16,055 nt of DNA from Bacteroidales bacterium (GCA_012728155.1 JAAYFR010000001.1:1-16055), one strand, 5' to 3'; shown: positions 8,042 through 16,055, numbered from the stretch's first letter. Notes: generated by a model not told the origin, from the letters alone. Translations and numbers: made by a program.

Positions 8042-9274
8042 ATGCTCACGAAAATAGTTAAGAAAACTGTTCTCTTCACACTATTGCTCGCTACCGCCTC
8101 CTGTAATACGAGAAATAGCGGGAATATATCAACTTATACTATTACCAATACCGATTTCGAAAATTCAATCTTGATTGAAGGAATTGTTGAACCGATACGT
8201 TTCACCACCTTGGTCTGTCCAAGGAATGTGGATGGAATAGTCACCTTTTTGATTGAAAATGGAACCTACGTAAACGAAGGAGAGGTGGTCTGCATAATTG
8301 AGGATAATAATCAACAAAATAACTATGATAATCTGCAAATTTCATTGGAAAATGCGGTGGCGGAATTAAGCAAGGTCAGTGCCGATTTGGAGATGCAATA
8401 TGCCCTGTTGGAAGCACAGGTTAAAAATAATGAGGTAGACACCGAAATTGCAGACTTGGACTCTTTACAGCTTCTATTTGCCACGCCCACGCAAAAAAGG
8501 ATCAAAGAGTTGGAACTTGAAAGGGCTTATATAGAGAAAACGAAGTTAACACAAAAGCTTCAGTCGCTCGATATCATTAACCGGTCGGAAATAAGAAAAT
8601 TGGAGATAAATATCCAGCAGTTGACTACCCGGTTACAATCGGCAGAGAAAACGCTTGAAGAGCTGACTGTCAGGGCGCCAAAAAAGGGATTGGCCATTGT
8701 GGCAGACTCCCGCATGACGGGTGAAAAGTTGAAGGTGGGCGACAATATCTGGAATAATATGCCGGTGGTGATTGTCCCTGAAGTGTCGGAAATGAAGGTG
8801 AAGATGGCGGTCAGCGAGTCGGATTTCAGGCATATCAGTGAAAATGACTCGGTAACCTACACTTTCGATGCTATGCCGGGAAATAGCGCGTATGGCAAGA
8901 TAATCAAGAAATTACCTGTCGGTCAACCCTATAAGAGAGATTCAAAAGTGAAGTTTTTTGAGGTGGAGGCCTCCATCGATAGCGTGCTGCAACTTCCTGA
9001 ACCTGGATTTACAGCCAACTGCCGTATAATTACCTCCTATATAAACGATACGATTGTGGTTCCCCGGGTGGCCATCTATGATGTCGACTCCATGAAGGTG
9101 GTCTATGCCAGGAACAACCGCAAATATGAAGTACGTCAGATCGCCATCGGTGCATCATCAATGAAAGAATCGGTTGTCACCAATGGTTTGAATCGGGGCG
9201 AGGTGATTTCATTGATAAAGCCTCCTCTCTCACATATAAGAGGGAAGAGCCTGCTGCCGGATTCAATCCAATAG
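8042..9274 (+). CDS. Lipoprotein periplasmic adaptor 1 of ABC exporter (HlyD/MacA-like)
   Basis: 410 residues from the ATG at 8042; an in-frame ATG at 8009 would add 11. From 8042 the protein opens with a compact lipoprotein signal peptide (MLTKIVKK, hydrophobic core, lipobox ATASC, Cys21), so it should be lipid-anchored in the inner membrane facing the periplasm. Order of domains: first half of the lipoyl-like barrel-sandwich (about 48-87), alpha-helical coiled-coil hairpin (about 90-210), second lipoyl half (VRAPKKG at 210-216), beta-barrel (about 250-330), membrane-proximal domain (about 335-400). Adaptors of this family bridge an ABC permease to TolC. This is the most divergent of the three adaptors here: its lipoyl half lacks the YG...KI.. 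block shared by the other two. It starts 61 bp after fhs and is the first gene of the exporter cluster. No consensus promoter was found in front of it. Confidence 0.87.
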   Translation: MLTKIVKKTVLFTLLLATASCNTRNSGNISTYTITNTDFENSILIEGIVEPIRFTTLVCPRNVDGIVTFLIENGTYVNEGEVVCIIEDNNQQNNYDNLQISLENAVAELSKVSADLEMQYALLEAQVKNNEVDTEIADLDSLQLLFATPTQKRIKELELERAYIEKTKLTQKLQSLDIINRSEIRKLEINIQQLTTRLQSAEKTLEELTVRAPKKGLAIVADSRMTGEKLKVGDNIWNNMPVVIVPEVSEMKVKMAVSESDFRHISENDSVTYTFDAMPGNSAYGKIIKKLPVGQPYKRDSKVKFFEVEASIDSVLQLPEPGFTANCRIITSYINDTIVVPRVAIYDVDSMKVVYARNNRKYEVRQIAIGASSMKESVVTNGLNRGEVISLIKPPLSHIRGKSLLPDSIQ

Positions 9275-9305
9275 AAAAATATGTTACATTACGTTACAAT
9301 ATCAA

Positions 9306-10538
9306 ATGCGCATGGGATATAAATTTATAACAACATCTTTTCTCTTTTTTTGTCTGATTTTCCTTGTTGGATGTGGTCAAAAAGAGACGAAACAAATAGC
9401 TGTCGGGAAAGTGGCAAAAGGATCTCTTCTCCTCGATCTGTACGAAGAGGGAGAGATCGAAGCCGTACAGTCCATCAATATTGTGGCTCCGATGATTTCC
9501 TGGAGGTATGGAAATCTGAAGATTACCGAATTGGTAAAAGACGGGAAGGAGGTTCAAGCAGGTGACACGCTGATTGTTTTTGATCCTTCCGAGGTACTTA
9601 AAGGTATCGTGGAGGCAGAGTCTAGCTTGGAGATAGCCAAAGCGGAATTCGAGAAAATGATTGCTCAGCAAAAATCGGACCTCGAAGAGTTGAAAGCGGG
9701 GTATGAAGTAGCAAGAATTTCCCATGAGATATCTAAAATACGGTTCGAATCGTCGGAATATGAGTCGGAGATCAAAAAGAAAGAGATACAACTGAACCTC
9801 GATAAGGCCGACATTGCCCTGGAGAGAGCCAAAGAGCAGATAGACAACCGGGTGAAAATACAGAATGAGGAGGTGAAACAGAAAAATCTTTCTATCCTGC
9901 AATTCCAGTCCCGGCTCGACGAAGCACATGAAACGCTTCAAAAACTCTCCGTAATCACACCTTCTGCCGGGATAGCCATTATATCACGAAACTGGAGCAG
10001 CGGTAACAAGTTTCAGATTGGAGATCAATGTTGGTCTGGATTCCCGCTGCTCCAACTGCCCGATCTCTCCAGGTTAAAAGCAACGGTAAAGATCAATGAG
10101 GTGGATGTGGCGAAAATAAGTAAAGAGCTGCAGGTGGAGATAAAACCGGATGCATTTTCCGATCAGCTTTTTACCGGGAGAGTCAGCTCAATTGCCAATC
10201 TGGCCGTGAATAAAGATGGTTCATCAAAAATAAAGGTATTTCCGGTCGAAATAATGCTGAATGAATCGGATAAGAACCTCCTTCCCGGACTTACCGTGAG
10301 TTGCAGGATAATTATAGACAAGATAGAAGATGTGCTTTTTATTCCTTTGGATGCCGTGAGGGCGGAAGGAGACAAAAATTTTGTCTATAAGAAGAGTGTA
10401 AGCGGCTATGATAAGATAGAGATTGAGACAGGAGAGAATAATAGCGATTATGTGGTTGTCGTCAGCGGACTCAAGGAGGGGGATGAGATAGCGCTGGTAG
10501 ACCCCTACGCCGTGGAAAGTGAGGGGGAGAGTGAGTGA
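9306..10538 (+). CDS. Lipoprotein periplasmic adaptor 2 of ABC exporter (HlyD/MacA-like)
   Basis: 410 residues. Lipoprotein signal with lipobox LVGC (20-23, Cys23). The first lipoyl half spans about 55-92 (WRYGNLKITELVKDG, then GD at 86-87), followed by a charged coiled-coil hairpin (about 95-214), the second lipoyl half (VITPSAG, 216-222), a beta-barrel around 255-335 closing with LLPGLTVSC (325-333), and a membrane-proximal domain (about 340-400, SGLKEGDEI near its end). This is a complete MacA-type adaptor. Asp93 to Pro219 brackets the hairpin; the spacing matches the other two adaptors to within one residue. It begins 31 bp after adaptor 1 and probably shares its transcript. It is more similar to adaptor 3 than to adaptor 1 and could be a duplication partner. 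Confidence 0.88.
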   Translation: MRMGYKFITTSFLFFCLIFLVGCGQKETKQIAVGKVAKGSLLLDLYEEGEIEAVQSINIVAPMISWRYGNLKITELVKDGKEVQAGDTLIVFDPSEVLKGIVEAESSLEIAKAEFEKMIAQQKSDLEELKAGYEVARISHEISKIRFESSEYESEIKKKEIQLNLDKADIALERAKEQIDNRVKIQNEEVKQKNLSILQFQSRLDEAHETLQKLSVITPSAGIAIISRNWSSGNKFQIGDQCWSGFPLLQLPDLSRLKATVKINEVDVAKISKELQVEIKPDAFSDQLFTGRVSSIANLAVNKDGSSKIKVFPVEIMLNESDKNLLPGLTVSCRIIIDKIEDVLFIPLDAVRAEGDKNFVYKKSVSGYDKIEIETGENNSDYVVVVSGLKEGDEIALVDPYAVESEGESE

Positions 10539-10638
10539 CTGGGTCGCACAAGATTGCCGGTCGCACGGTTTTGTTATGGTCAACCCACTTATAGAGAGTA
10601 AATCAACAGAATAATCGAATTTTGAATTTTTGAATCGG

Positions 10639-11640
10639 ATGAAGAAAAAAATAACGTACACTCTTTGGATGCTGTTTTTCCTGCTACTTCTTTCTATTTC
10701 TTGTGAGAGAGGGTTCGAGACGGATGATGCGGCGCGAAAATTGGCTGGGAGCACCATTATAGAGACGGGTGAACTTGCCGCTGTCAACTCCATCTCCTTT
10801 GTCATACCGAGGTATGGCCGGTATTGGTATCAGATGAAGATTATCGGATTGTTGAATCATGGAGAGATAGTGAAAAAAGGAGATTCAATCGCACAGCTCG
10901 ATCCGACAGAGATCAATAAATTTATCCTGGATCAGGAAAGTAACCTGGAAACGCAACTGGCCGTGTTGGAAAAATTATATGTGGAACAGGAAAATAGAGG
11001 GCAGGAAAGTGAGTCCCGAATCAAAAATGAGCTGGCATCATTCGATTTGAAGAAGATCGAATTGGAAGCTTCCCGTTTTGAGTCGGAACGGTTACGCCGC
11101 ATAAAAGAGTTGGAATTCGAGCAGGCAAAGATCAATCTTGAGAAAGAGAAGCGGATTTATGAACTGAGTGAGGTGATCAAAGCAAATGATTTGAAGATTC
11201 AAGAAATCAGGGTGGAACAGATTCGGAAAGAGATAGAAAATGCCAAAGCACTGCTGCCAAAACTCACTCTGCGCACACCCGTATCTGGCGTGTTTCAGAT
11301 TGAATGGAATTATCAGGGACCCACCAGAAGCTTATACAGGATAGGAGATAATATATATGCTGGAAATAATCTGGCCAAAGTGCCCGAATTGGAATTTATG
11401 AAAGTGAATACCCAGGTAAATGAGACCGATTTTCTTAAACTGGAGGTCAACCAGAAAGTGGCGGGCCGTTTAGATGCGTTGCCCAAGGTGGTGTTCGAGG
11501 GGGAGGTAGCCTATATCGGCAAGTTATGCCGGTTAAAAGAGACAAAGTCGCGGCAGCGGGTTTTCGATGTGGAGGTCAGGATATTGGAGCCGGATGAGAG
11601 GCTGAAGCCGGGGATGACGGTAAGTTGTGAATTTTTATAA
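10639..11640 (+). CDS. Short lipoprotein periplasmic adaptor 3, lacking the membrane-proximal domain (HlyD/MacA-like)
   Basis: 333 residues from the ATG at 10639 (a TTG at 10630 is a less likely start). Lipoprotein signal MKKKITYTLWMLF... with lipobox SISC (Cys22). The lipoyl halves flank a very charged coiled-coil hairpin (about 90-210) and a beta-barrel follows, ending with LKPGMTVSCEFL and then the stop. Adaptors 1 and 2 continue about 75 residues past the same point into the membrane-proximal domain, which is missing here. The stop is 9 bp before the permease ATG, so there is no leftover coding sequence and no sign of a frameshift; the short form looks settled. About 100 bp without a recognisable feature separates it from adaptor 2. 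It may be a structural partner in a mixed adaptor ring; that is inference. Confidence 0.85.
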   Translation: MKKKITYTLWMLFFLLLLSISCERGFETDDAARKLAGSTIIETGELAAVNSISFVIPRYGRYWYQMKIIGLLNHGEIVKKGDSIAQLDPTEINKFILDQESNLETQLAVLEKLYVEQENRGQESESRIKNELASFDLKKIELEASRFESERLRRIKELEFEQAKINLEKEKRIYELSEVIKANDLKIQEIRVEQIRKEIENAKALLPKLTLRTPVSGVFQIEWNYQGPTRSLYRIGDNIYAGNNLAKVPELEFMKVNTQVNETDFLKLEVNQKVAGRLDALPKVVFEGEVAYIGKLCRLKETKSRQRVFDVEVRILEPDERLKPGMTVSCEFL

Positions 11641-11649
11641 AAAAAGAGT

Positions 11650-12888
11650 ATGCAATACGGTGAGAATATTCGCTTGGCGCTTCAGGGACTGATCGACCAC
11701 AAATTTCGTTCTTTCCTGACCATGTTGGGAATCATATTTGGTGTGGCCTCGGTGATTACCATGTTGTCGATTGGAGAGGGTGCAAAACGAGAAGCCATCG
11801 CGAAGTACCAGGATCTGGGGGTAAATAATATCATTGTCAGGGAAAAATCGCTTTCGGATGAGGAGTTGGAGGAGGTGCGCGCAAAATTCTCCCAGGGGCT
11901 TTCTATACAGGATGCCCATGTTATCCAAGAGATTGTGCCCGGCGTGGAGAGGATTGCCTCGCAAGCCGAAAAGAGCAGTGAGGTGAGGTACGATGATAAG
12001 TCGGTGAAATCGACCGTCATAGGCATTACCCCCAATTTCCTTGGCTTGATGAACTACAAAGTACAACAGGGAAACTTTATCAACGAGAAACAGTATAGTG
12101 AGCGGTTGAAAGTATGTGTGCTGGGGGCAGGTGTGGCTGCCACCTTCTTTAAGGGCGAAGATCCCATCGGGAAATTGGTGAAGATCGACGACCAATGGCT
12201 GGAGGTGGTCGGTGTGCTGGCATCCAAAAGCCTCTTTACCGAAACGGTGGGCGAGCTGGCGGCAAGAGACCTGAACCGGGATGTTTATGTGCCGCTATCC
12301 CTGTTCCTGAATCGCTTTACCAGGGAGAATATCCTCTCCAGTGAAATCCAACAGATCACTGTGCAGATCACTAATTCGGATAGGCTGATCGAAGCTTCCC
12401 GGATTATCGACGAAATCCTGAAAAGACATCATTTCAATAACGATGACTACAGCATTGTCATCCCTTACGAATTGTTGAAACAGGAAGAGAAAGAGCGACA
12501 GATCTATAACATCCTTTTGGGTGCAACTGCCGCCATATCACTCTTGGTGGGAGGGATAGGGATTATGAATATCATGTTGGCCACCGTCATGGAGCGCACC
12601 CGCGAGATTGGGATCCGCAGGTCGGTGGGAGCCCGTAAGATTGATATCATGAGCCAGTTTGTTACCGAGTCGGTGGTCATCAGCATTACCGGAGGATTGA
12701 TAGGCGTATTGATCGGTATCATACTCTCGCTGGCGGTTACCCTGTTTACCGACATCACCACCTTTATCAAACCCTACTCGGTTTTTATCGCATTCTCTTT
12801 TTCGGTAATCGTGGGAGTCAGCTTTGGCTACCTGCCGGCGAAGAATGCTGCCAACTTGAAACCGGTAGACTCAATCCGTTACGAATAA
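11650..12888 (+). CDS. ABC exporter permease, MacB/FtsX type
   Basis: 412 residues with the four-helix MacB/FtsX topology: TM1 about 21-42, a large periplasmic domain (about 45-280, MacB_PCD-like), then TM2 (about 285-312), TM3 (about 340-365) and TM4 (about 376-395). The cytoplasmic coupling segment ERTREIGIRRSVGA (315-328) between TM2 and TM3 is the family hallmark. Type VII ABC permeases of this kind do not move substrate through the membrane; they drive conformational change in the periplasm to push cargo through an adaptor and TolC. It lacks the N-terminal ATPase found in E. coli MacB, which is encoded by the next gene. It would work as a dimer. It begins 9 bp after adaptor 3 and ends 12 bp before the ATPase gene, so translation is probably coupled. 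Confidence 0.95.
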   Translation: MQYGENIRLALQGLIDHKFRSFLTMLGIIFGVASVITMLSIGEGAKREAIAKYQDLGVNNIIVREKSLSDEELEEVRAKFSQGLSIQDAHVIQEIVPGVERIASQAEKSSEVRYDDKSVKSTVIGITPNFLGLMNYKVQQGNFINEKQYSERLKVCVLGAGVAATFFKGEDPIGKLVKIDDQWLEVVGVLASKSLFTETVGELAARDLNRDVYVPLSLFLNRFTRENILSSEIQQITVQITNSDRLIEASRIIDEILKRHHFNNDDYSIVIPYELLKQEEKERQIYNILLGATAAISLLVGGIGIMNIMLATVMERTREIGIRRSVGARKIDIMSQFVTESVVISITGGLIGVLIGIILSLAVTLFTDITTFIKPYSVFIAFSFSVIVGVSFGYLPAKNAANLKPVDSIRYE

Positions 12889-12900
12889 AACAGAGAGGCT

Positions 12901-13596
12901 ATGCTGATAGAAATTAAAGAGCTTAAAAAGAGCTATTCTTTGGGTGAGAGTGAGATTCCCGTCATTCACGGCATCGATCTCAATATCGAAAAGAACGAAT
13001 ATGTGGCCATCATGGGTCCTTCCGGTTCGGGAAAATCAACCTTGATGAATATTCTCGGTTGTTTGGATACGGCAACAAGCGGACACTACTATTTGAATAA
13101 TATAGATGTAAGCACGTTGGACGATGATGCCCTCTCGCTTACGAGGAACAGGGAGATTGGTTTTATCTTTCAGAATTTCAATCTCCTGCCCCGGTTAAAT
13201 GCGATCCAGAATGTGGAATTGCCATTGATCTATGCAGGTGTACCGGCTGTTGAGCGCAGAGAGAGAGCACTGAAATCCTTGGAGAGGGTGGGACTGTCTG
13301 ACCGGTTGCATCATAAACCCTCCGAATTGAGTGGGGGGCAGCGACAAAGGGTAGCCATTGCCCGGGCATTGGTCACCAATCCCGGTATATTGTTGGCAGA
13401 TGAGCCTACCGGAGCGCTCGATTCCAAGACGGGGATAGAGATCATGCGCCTGTTCGAGGAGTTACACAAGGAGGGAAATACAATCATCCTGATTACCCAC
13501 GAACAGGAGATCGCGAATTATGCCCACCGTAATATCTATCTCAAGGATGGAATGATCCATTCCGATAAGTTGAATCAACAGATACGGATTTTGTAA
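12901..13596 (+). CDS. ABC exporter ATP-binding protein (MacB/LolD-like)
   Basis: 231 residues, the usual length for a LolD-type ATPase. Walker A GPSGSGKST (39-47), Q-loop Gln91, ABC signature LSGGQ (143-147), Walker B ILLADE (163-168), D-loop GALD (171-174) and switch His200 are all present, so it should hydrolyse ATP. It is the motor for the preceding permease. AGAGAGG, a plausible Shine-Dalgarno sequence, lies just before the ATG, one of few in the window. The 12-bp spacing to the permease supports co-expression. The LolD-like class also includes lipoprotein release ATPases, but the TolC and adaptor neighbours favour a MacAB-type exporter. Confidence 0.95.
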   Translation: MLIEIKELKKSYSLGESEIPVIHGIDLNIEKNEYVAIMGPSGSGKSTLMNILGCLDTATSGHYYLNNIDVSTLDDDALSLTRNREIGFIFQNFNLLPRLNAIQNVELPLIYAGVPAVERRERALKSLERVGLSDRLHHKPSELSGGQRQRVAIARALVTNPGILLADEPTGALDSKTGIEIMRLFEELHKEGNTIILITHEQEIANYAHRNIYLKDGMIHSDKLNQQIRIL

Positions 13597-13603
13597 TGTG
13601 CCA

Positions 13604-13638
13604 ATCCCGATAACCTGTCCCTATTGATCGGGAAATCG
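13604..13638. repeat. Intergenic 35-bp palindromic element, copy 2
   Basis: Second copy of the element at 6192-6226, with 31 of 35 identical bases. Two of the four differences (13622 and 13626) break the inner 7-bp hairpin seen in copy 1, but the outer pair CCCGAT (13606-13611) and ATCGGG (13627-13632) is kept. A further ATCGGG follows at 13635-13640. It starts 7 bp after the ATPase stop, between the ATPase and the TolC gene and so inside the putative operon. A role as terminator, attenuator or RNA-stability element is possible. Confidence 0.65.
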
Positions 13639-13663
13639 GGAGGAGTAGCGCCAATCATCATTT

Positions 13664-13684
13664 TCCATTATCCATTGTCAATTA
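13664..13684 (+). repeat. Three degenerate 7-mers abutting the tolC-like start
   Basis: TCCATTA (13664), TCCATTG (13671) and TCAATTA (13678) run head to tail and end directly before the ATG at 13685. It mirrors the 8-mer array in front of fhs: AT-rich, immediately upstream of a start, and downstream of a 35-bp element copy. Confidence 0.6.
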
Positions 13685-15178
13685 ATGAAGTTTATGAAAA
13701 AAATATTTTTAATTTCCATCTCTTTCTTTCTCTCCGCACTCTACTTGCATGGCCAATCGGTGCATACCCTCACCTTGGAAGAAAGCATAGAGATTGCCAA
13801 GAGCAAAAGCTATAGTATGTTGAAATTGGGAGAAGACCTGAAAATCGCCGAATACAACCTGAAGTCGGCGACAAACCGGTTGAAGACGCACATCGACATG
13901 ACCATCGGGGCTCCTCAATACACCGAAACCATCGAAAGCTGGAAAGATACTACCGGCATCACCTTTTATTATCCGGTGAAGGAGCTGGGCTACTCTACCG
14001 TATTGACGATTAACCAGCCTTTACCAACCGATGGTAATATATTTATTCAGAATATGCTATCGAGTGGAGAGAACTTCAATAGCAATTTCCGCTCTTCCCG
14101 GTTGCGTTCCCGCATCGGATTGAGCCAGCCGATCCATTCCTTTTATGCCTATAACAATATCCGGTCGACGCTCAAACGGGCGGAACTCGATTATGAACGT
14201 TCCAATAAACAGTATCAGAGGGAGGAGCTGAATCTCGTTTATCAGGTAAGCAGCGCCTACTATAATTTACTGTCGCTTCAAAGAAGTACGGAGATCGCCC
14301 ATCTCGACCTGGATCGGCAGATGGAAGCACATGAGATATCGCAAAACAAATATGCCGCCGGCTTGATACGTGAAGTGGATGCGCTACAGATGGAGGTCGA
14401 TTTGGCCGAAGCACAAAACAATTACGATATTGCGTTGCTCAACGAAGTGTCTGCCAAAAACTCTTTTAAGGAATTATTGGGCTTGGATTTGGATGACAGC
14501 GTAACCTTGCACAATGAGTTGAATTATCAGATCATAGTGATCGATCCGGAAAAGGCCATCGAGATGGCGCTGAAAAACAGGTTGGAGGTAAGGGAACAGG
14601 AGATACAGATAGAGTTACAGAAATTGAATATAAAGCAACAGCGGTCGAACGGAATGATCAAGGGGAGTATTGATGCCTATTTCGAAAGGGCCGGGATAGA
14701 CCAGCAAACCGGCATCGCTTTTTTCCCTTCTATTCGAAATTCCTATAACAACCTGATAGAAAGAAATTCCAGTTATGGTGTGGGACTGACCATTACCATA
14801 CCCATCCTCGATTGGGGTGAAAACCGTGCCTTGGTAAAGGCATCCGAATCGCGGTTGAAACAATATAACTATCGTAAAGAGGAGGTTGAAAGGGAAATTG
14901 AGACCGAGGTAAAGAATCTCATAGCCAGTATCAACAGCAATTTAAAGAGATTGCAGGTGTTGGAAAGAAACGTGGTGGTTGCCGAAAAGAGCTTTGAGAT
15001 CACCCGGAAACGCTTCTCCGATGGAGATATCGACAGTCAGGGGCTGGCATTGGAGAGAAACCGCCTGAACAATGCATATACCTCTCATCTGAGGGCATAT
15101 ATCAATTATCAGTTGTCGTTGGCCGACCTGATGAGGAAAACTTTATACGACTTCCAGCGCCAGGTGGAGGTGAATTGA
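13685..15178 (+). CDS. TolC-family outer-membrane efflux protein
   Basis: 497 residues. A signal peptide (MKKIFLISISFFLSALYLHGQ; the ATG at 13694 gives the shorter start) suggests secretion to the outer membrane. Two outer-membrane-efflux domains are visible: about 28-265 and about 290-485, each with a long coiled-coil helical pair, as in TolC. The stretch TIPILDWGENRA (371-382) is the typical second-repeat strand and helix turn, and GLSQPIHSFYAYNNIRS (145-161) is its first-repeat counterpart. A TolC trimer would form the outer-membrane channel and periplasmic tunnel, docked to the adaptors. It lies 88 bp after the ATPase, with the 35-bp element between, and ends 4 bp before the convergent hemW stop. 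Confidence 0.94.
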   Translation: MKFMKKIFLISISFFLSALYLHGQSVHTLTLEESIEIAKSKSYSMLKLGEDLKIAEYNLKSATNRLKTHIDMTIGAPQYTETIESWKDTTGITFYYPVKELGYSTVLTINQPLPTDGNIFIQNMLSSGENFNSNFRSSRLRSRIGLSQPIHSFYAYNNIRSTLKRAELDYERSNKQYQREELNLVYQVSSAYYNLLSLQRSTEIAHLDLDRQMEAHEISQNKYAAGLIREVDALQMEVDLAEAQNNYDIALLNEVSAKNSFKELLGLDLDDSVTLHNELNYQIIVIDPEKAIEMALKNRLEVREQEIQIELQKLNIKQQRSNGMIKGSIDAYFERAGIDQQTGIAFFPSIRNSYNNLIERNSSYGVGLTITIPILDWGENRALVKASESRLKQYNYRKEEVEREIETEVKNLIASINSNLKRLQVLERNVVVAEKSFEITRKRFSDGDIDSQGLALERNRLNNAYTSHLRAYINYQLSLADLMRKTLYDFQRQVEVN

Positions 15179-15182
15179 TCGT

Positions 15183-16055
15183 TTAACCCACCCACATCAG
15201 ATCGCTCATGATACCGTCGGAGATAAAGATGCCGTCGCGAGTCAGTTTCAGCCTGTCTCCTTCCACCTTGAGCATTTTTCTTTCAAGATACTTCTGTGCA
15301 TTTTGCAGGCAGTAGCGATGAAATTCCTCGCCAAAGCGAGTTGTAAGCGTTGTCAGGTCGAGCCCCCACATGGTGCGAAGACCGGTAAGTACCGCTTCGT
15401 TGTATTTCTCGCTCAACCCCAGCTGTTCTATTTCCCGGTACAATTTGCCCGATTCTATCCCTTTGATATAGCGGGTAAGCGATGGAATATTCAATGAACG
15501 GCTATCGCCATCGAAAGAGTGTGCTGCAGGTCCCAGGCCAAGGTATTTCTCCCCCGTCCAATATGCGCTGTTGTGCCGAGAAAAATACCCCTCCTTGCCG
15601 AACGCCGATATTTCGTAATGGAGATATCCCTGTGAGGTGAGTCGGTCAATCAGTATGGCAAATAGGGTGGTGCTAACCTCTTCATCTACCGGTTTTATTT
15701 TGCCTGCCTGTAACAAGCTGTACATCTTAGTCTTTTCTTCATAGATCAGATGATAGGAGGAGATATGAGGCAGGTTGAGGGCGATGGCTTGTGTCAGATT
15801 ATAGTGCCAGATCGCCTCCGTCTGATTGGGTAACCCATACATCAAGTCGATGCTGATATTTTCAAAACCATGTCCGCGGCATCTCTTTACGGCGTCAATC
15901 GCCTCCCGGGCAGTATGCCGCCGGCTCAGGAAAGTCAGCTCCTCGTCGTTAAAACTCTGTATGCCGATGCTGAGGCGATTTACCGGCAACCGGGAGAGCC
16001 TATCCAAATAGGCCTCCGTCAGGTCATCGGGGTTTGCCTCCACGGTGATCTCTGC
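15183..16055 (-). CDS. hemW: Radical SAM heme chaperone HemW, partial (N-terminus beyond the window)
   Basis: The gene runs off the right edge; 290 C-terminal residues are seen, beginning AEITVEANPDDL, which in HemW and HemN follows the radical SAM core start. The CxxxCxYC iron-sulfur motif lies upstream of the window. Also visible: RLSIGIQSFNDEEL, SIDLMYGLPNQT, SYHL, HYEISAF, then RHNSAYW and GLGPAAHSF, which match the HemW-like branch rather than the coproporphyrinogen dehydrogenase HemN. HemW binds heme and is thought to deliver it to client proteins in the cytoplasm. Many annotations call this family oxygen-independent coproporphyrinogen III oxidase-like. A GTG at 16043 is internal, since in-frame codons continue to the edge. 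It converges on the TolC gene. Confidence 0.92.
   Translation of the reverse strand, partial: AEITVEANPDDLTEAYLDRLSRLPVNRLSIGIQSFNDEELTFLSRRHTAREAIDAVKRCRGHGFENISIDLMYGLPNQTEAIWHYNLTQAIALNLPHISSYHLIYEEKTKMYSLLQAGKIKPVDEEVSTTLFAILIDRLTSQGYLHYEISAFGKEGYFSRHNSAYWTGEKYLGLGPAAHSFDGDSRSLNIPSLTRYIKGIESGKLYREIEQLGLSEKYNEAVLTGLRTMWGLDLTTLTTRFGEEFHRYCLQNAQKYLERKMLKVEGDRLKLTRDGIFISDGIMSDLMWVG

Noticed and set aside
9294..9941. A 215-codon minus-strand open frame opposite adaptor 2
   Set aside because: It is antisense to the signal peptide and coiled-coil region of a well supported lipoprotein adaptor; the low-complexity sequence reflects the shadow.
10539..10638. A separate promoter for adaptor 3 in the 100-bp gap
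   Set aside because: TTTG occurs near 10570, but no TAnnTTTG box follows at the right spacing, so I could not support one.
11620..11650. Frameshift as the cause of the short third adaptor
   Set aside because: Only 9 bp separate its stop from the permease start; there is no downstream sequence in any frame that could code for the missing domain.

Overview
The window looks like chromosomal DNA from a member of the Bacteroidota, most likely the order Bacteroidales. Evidence: a promoter matching the Bacteroidota consensus (TTTG, 19-nt spacer, TAnnTTTG), near absence of Shine-Dalgarno sequences, a tRNA without an encoded CCA and with a TAnnTTTG box just upstream, and a formate-tetrahydrofolate ligase with the P-loop variant (KAGIGKTT) I associate with Bacteroidales. 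Genus cannot be fixed from this sequence. I see no phage, insertion sequence, CRISPR array or toxin-antitoxin module, and no gene-free stretch longer than 300 bases.

Left part (1-3242, minus strand): a tRNA-Gln(CUG) lies 40 bp downstream of a large Dna2-like nuclease-helicase. A 90-bp divergent intergenic region (3243-3332) carries a textbook Bacteroidota promoter overlapped by a perfect 7-bp inverted repeat. It drives rightward a zinc-ribbon, single-pass membrane protein of unknown function, followed after only 3 bp by uvrB. The flanks of this intergenic region therefore hold DNA repair genes in both directions. Formate-tetrahydrofolate ligase (fhs) follows uvrB after a repeat-rich spacer.

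Central and right part (8042-15178, plus strand): six consecutive genes that read as one export machine. They are three different lipoprotein periplasmic adaptors (HlyD/MacA-like), a MacB/FtsX-type permease, a separate LolD/MacB-type ATPase and a TolC-type outer-membrane factor. The design is a split MacAB-TolC-like tripartite ABC exporter, unusual in encoding three adaptors. Their coiled-coil hairpins are of nearly identical length, but the third adaptor lacks the C-terminal membrane-proximal domain. No substrate, precursor peptide or regulator gene is visible, so the cargo is unknown. A convergent hemW (radical SAM heme chaperone) ends 4 bp from tolC and runs off the right edge.

The most noteworthy non-coding structure is a 35-bp element present twice (31/35 identical), once between uvrB and fhs and once between the ATPase and TolC genes. 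Each copy is followed by a short tandem array (8-mers or 7-mers) abutting the next start codon. This window looks mainly like core genome with one accessory-type exporter operon; I do not see a clearly new biological system beyond the three-adaptor exporter.
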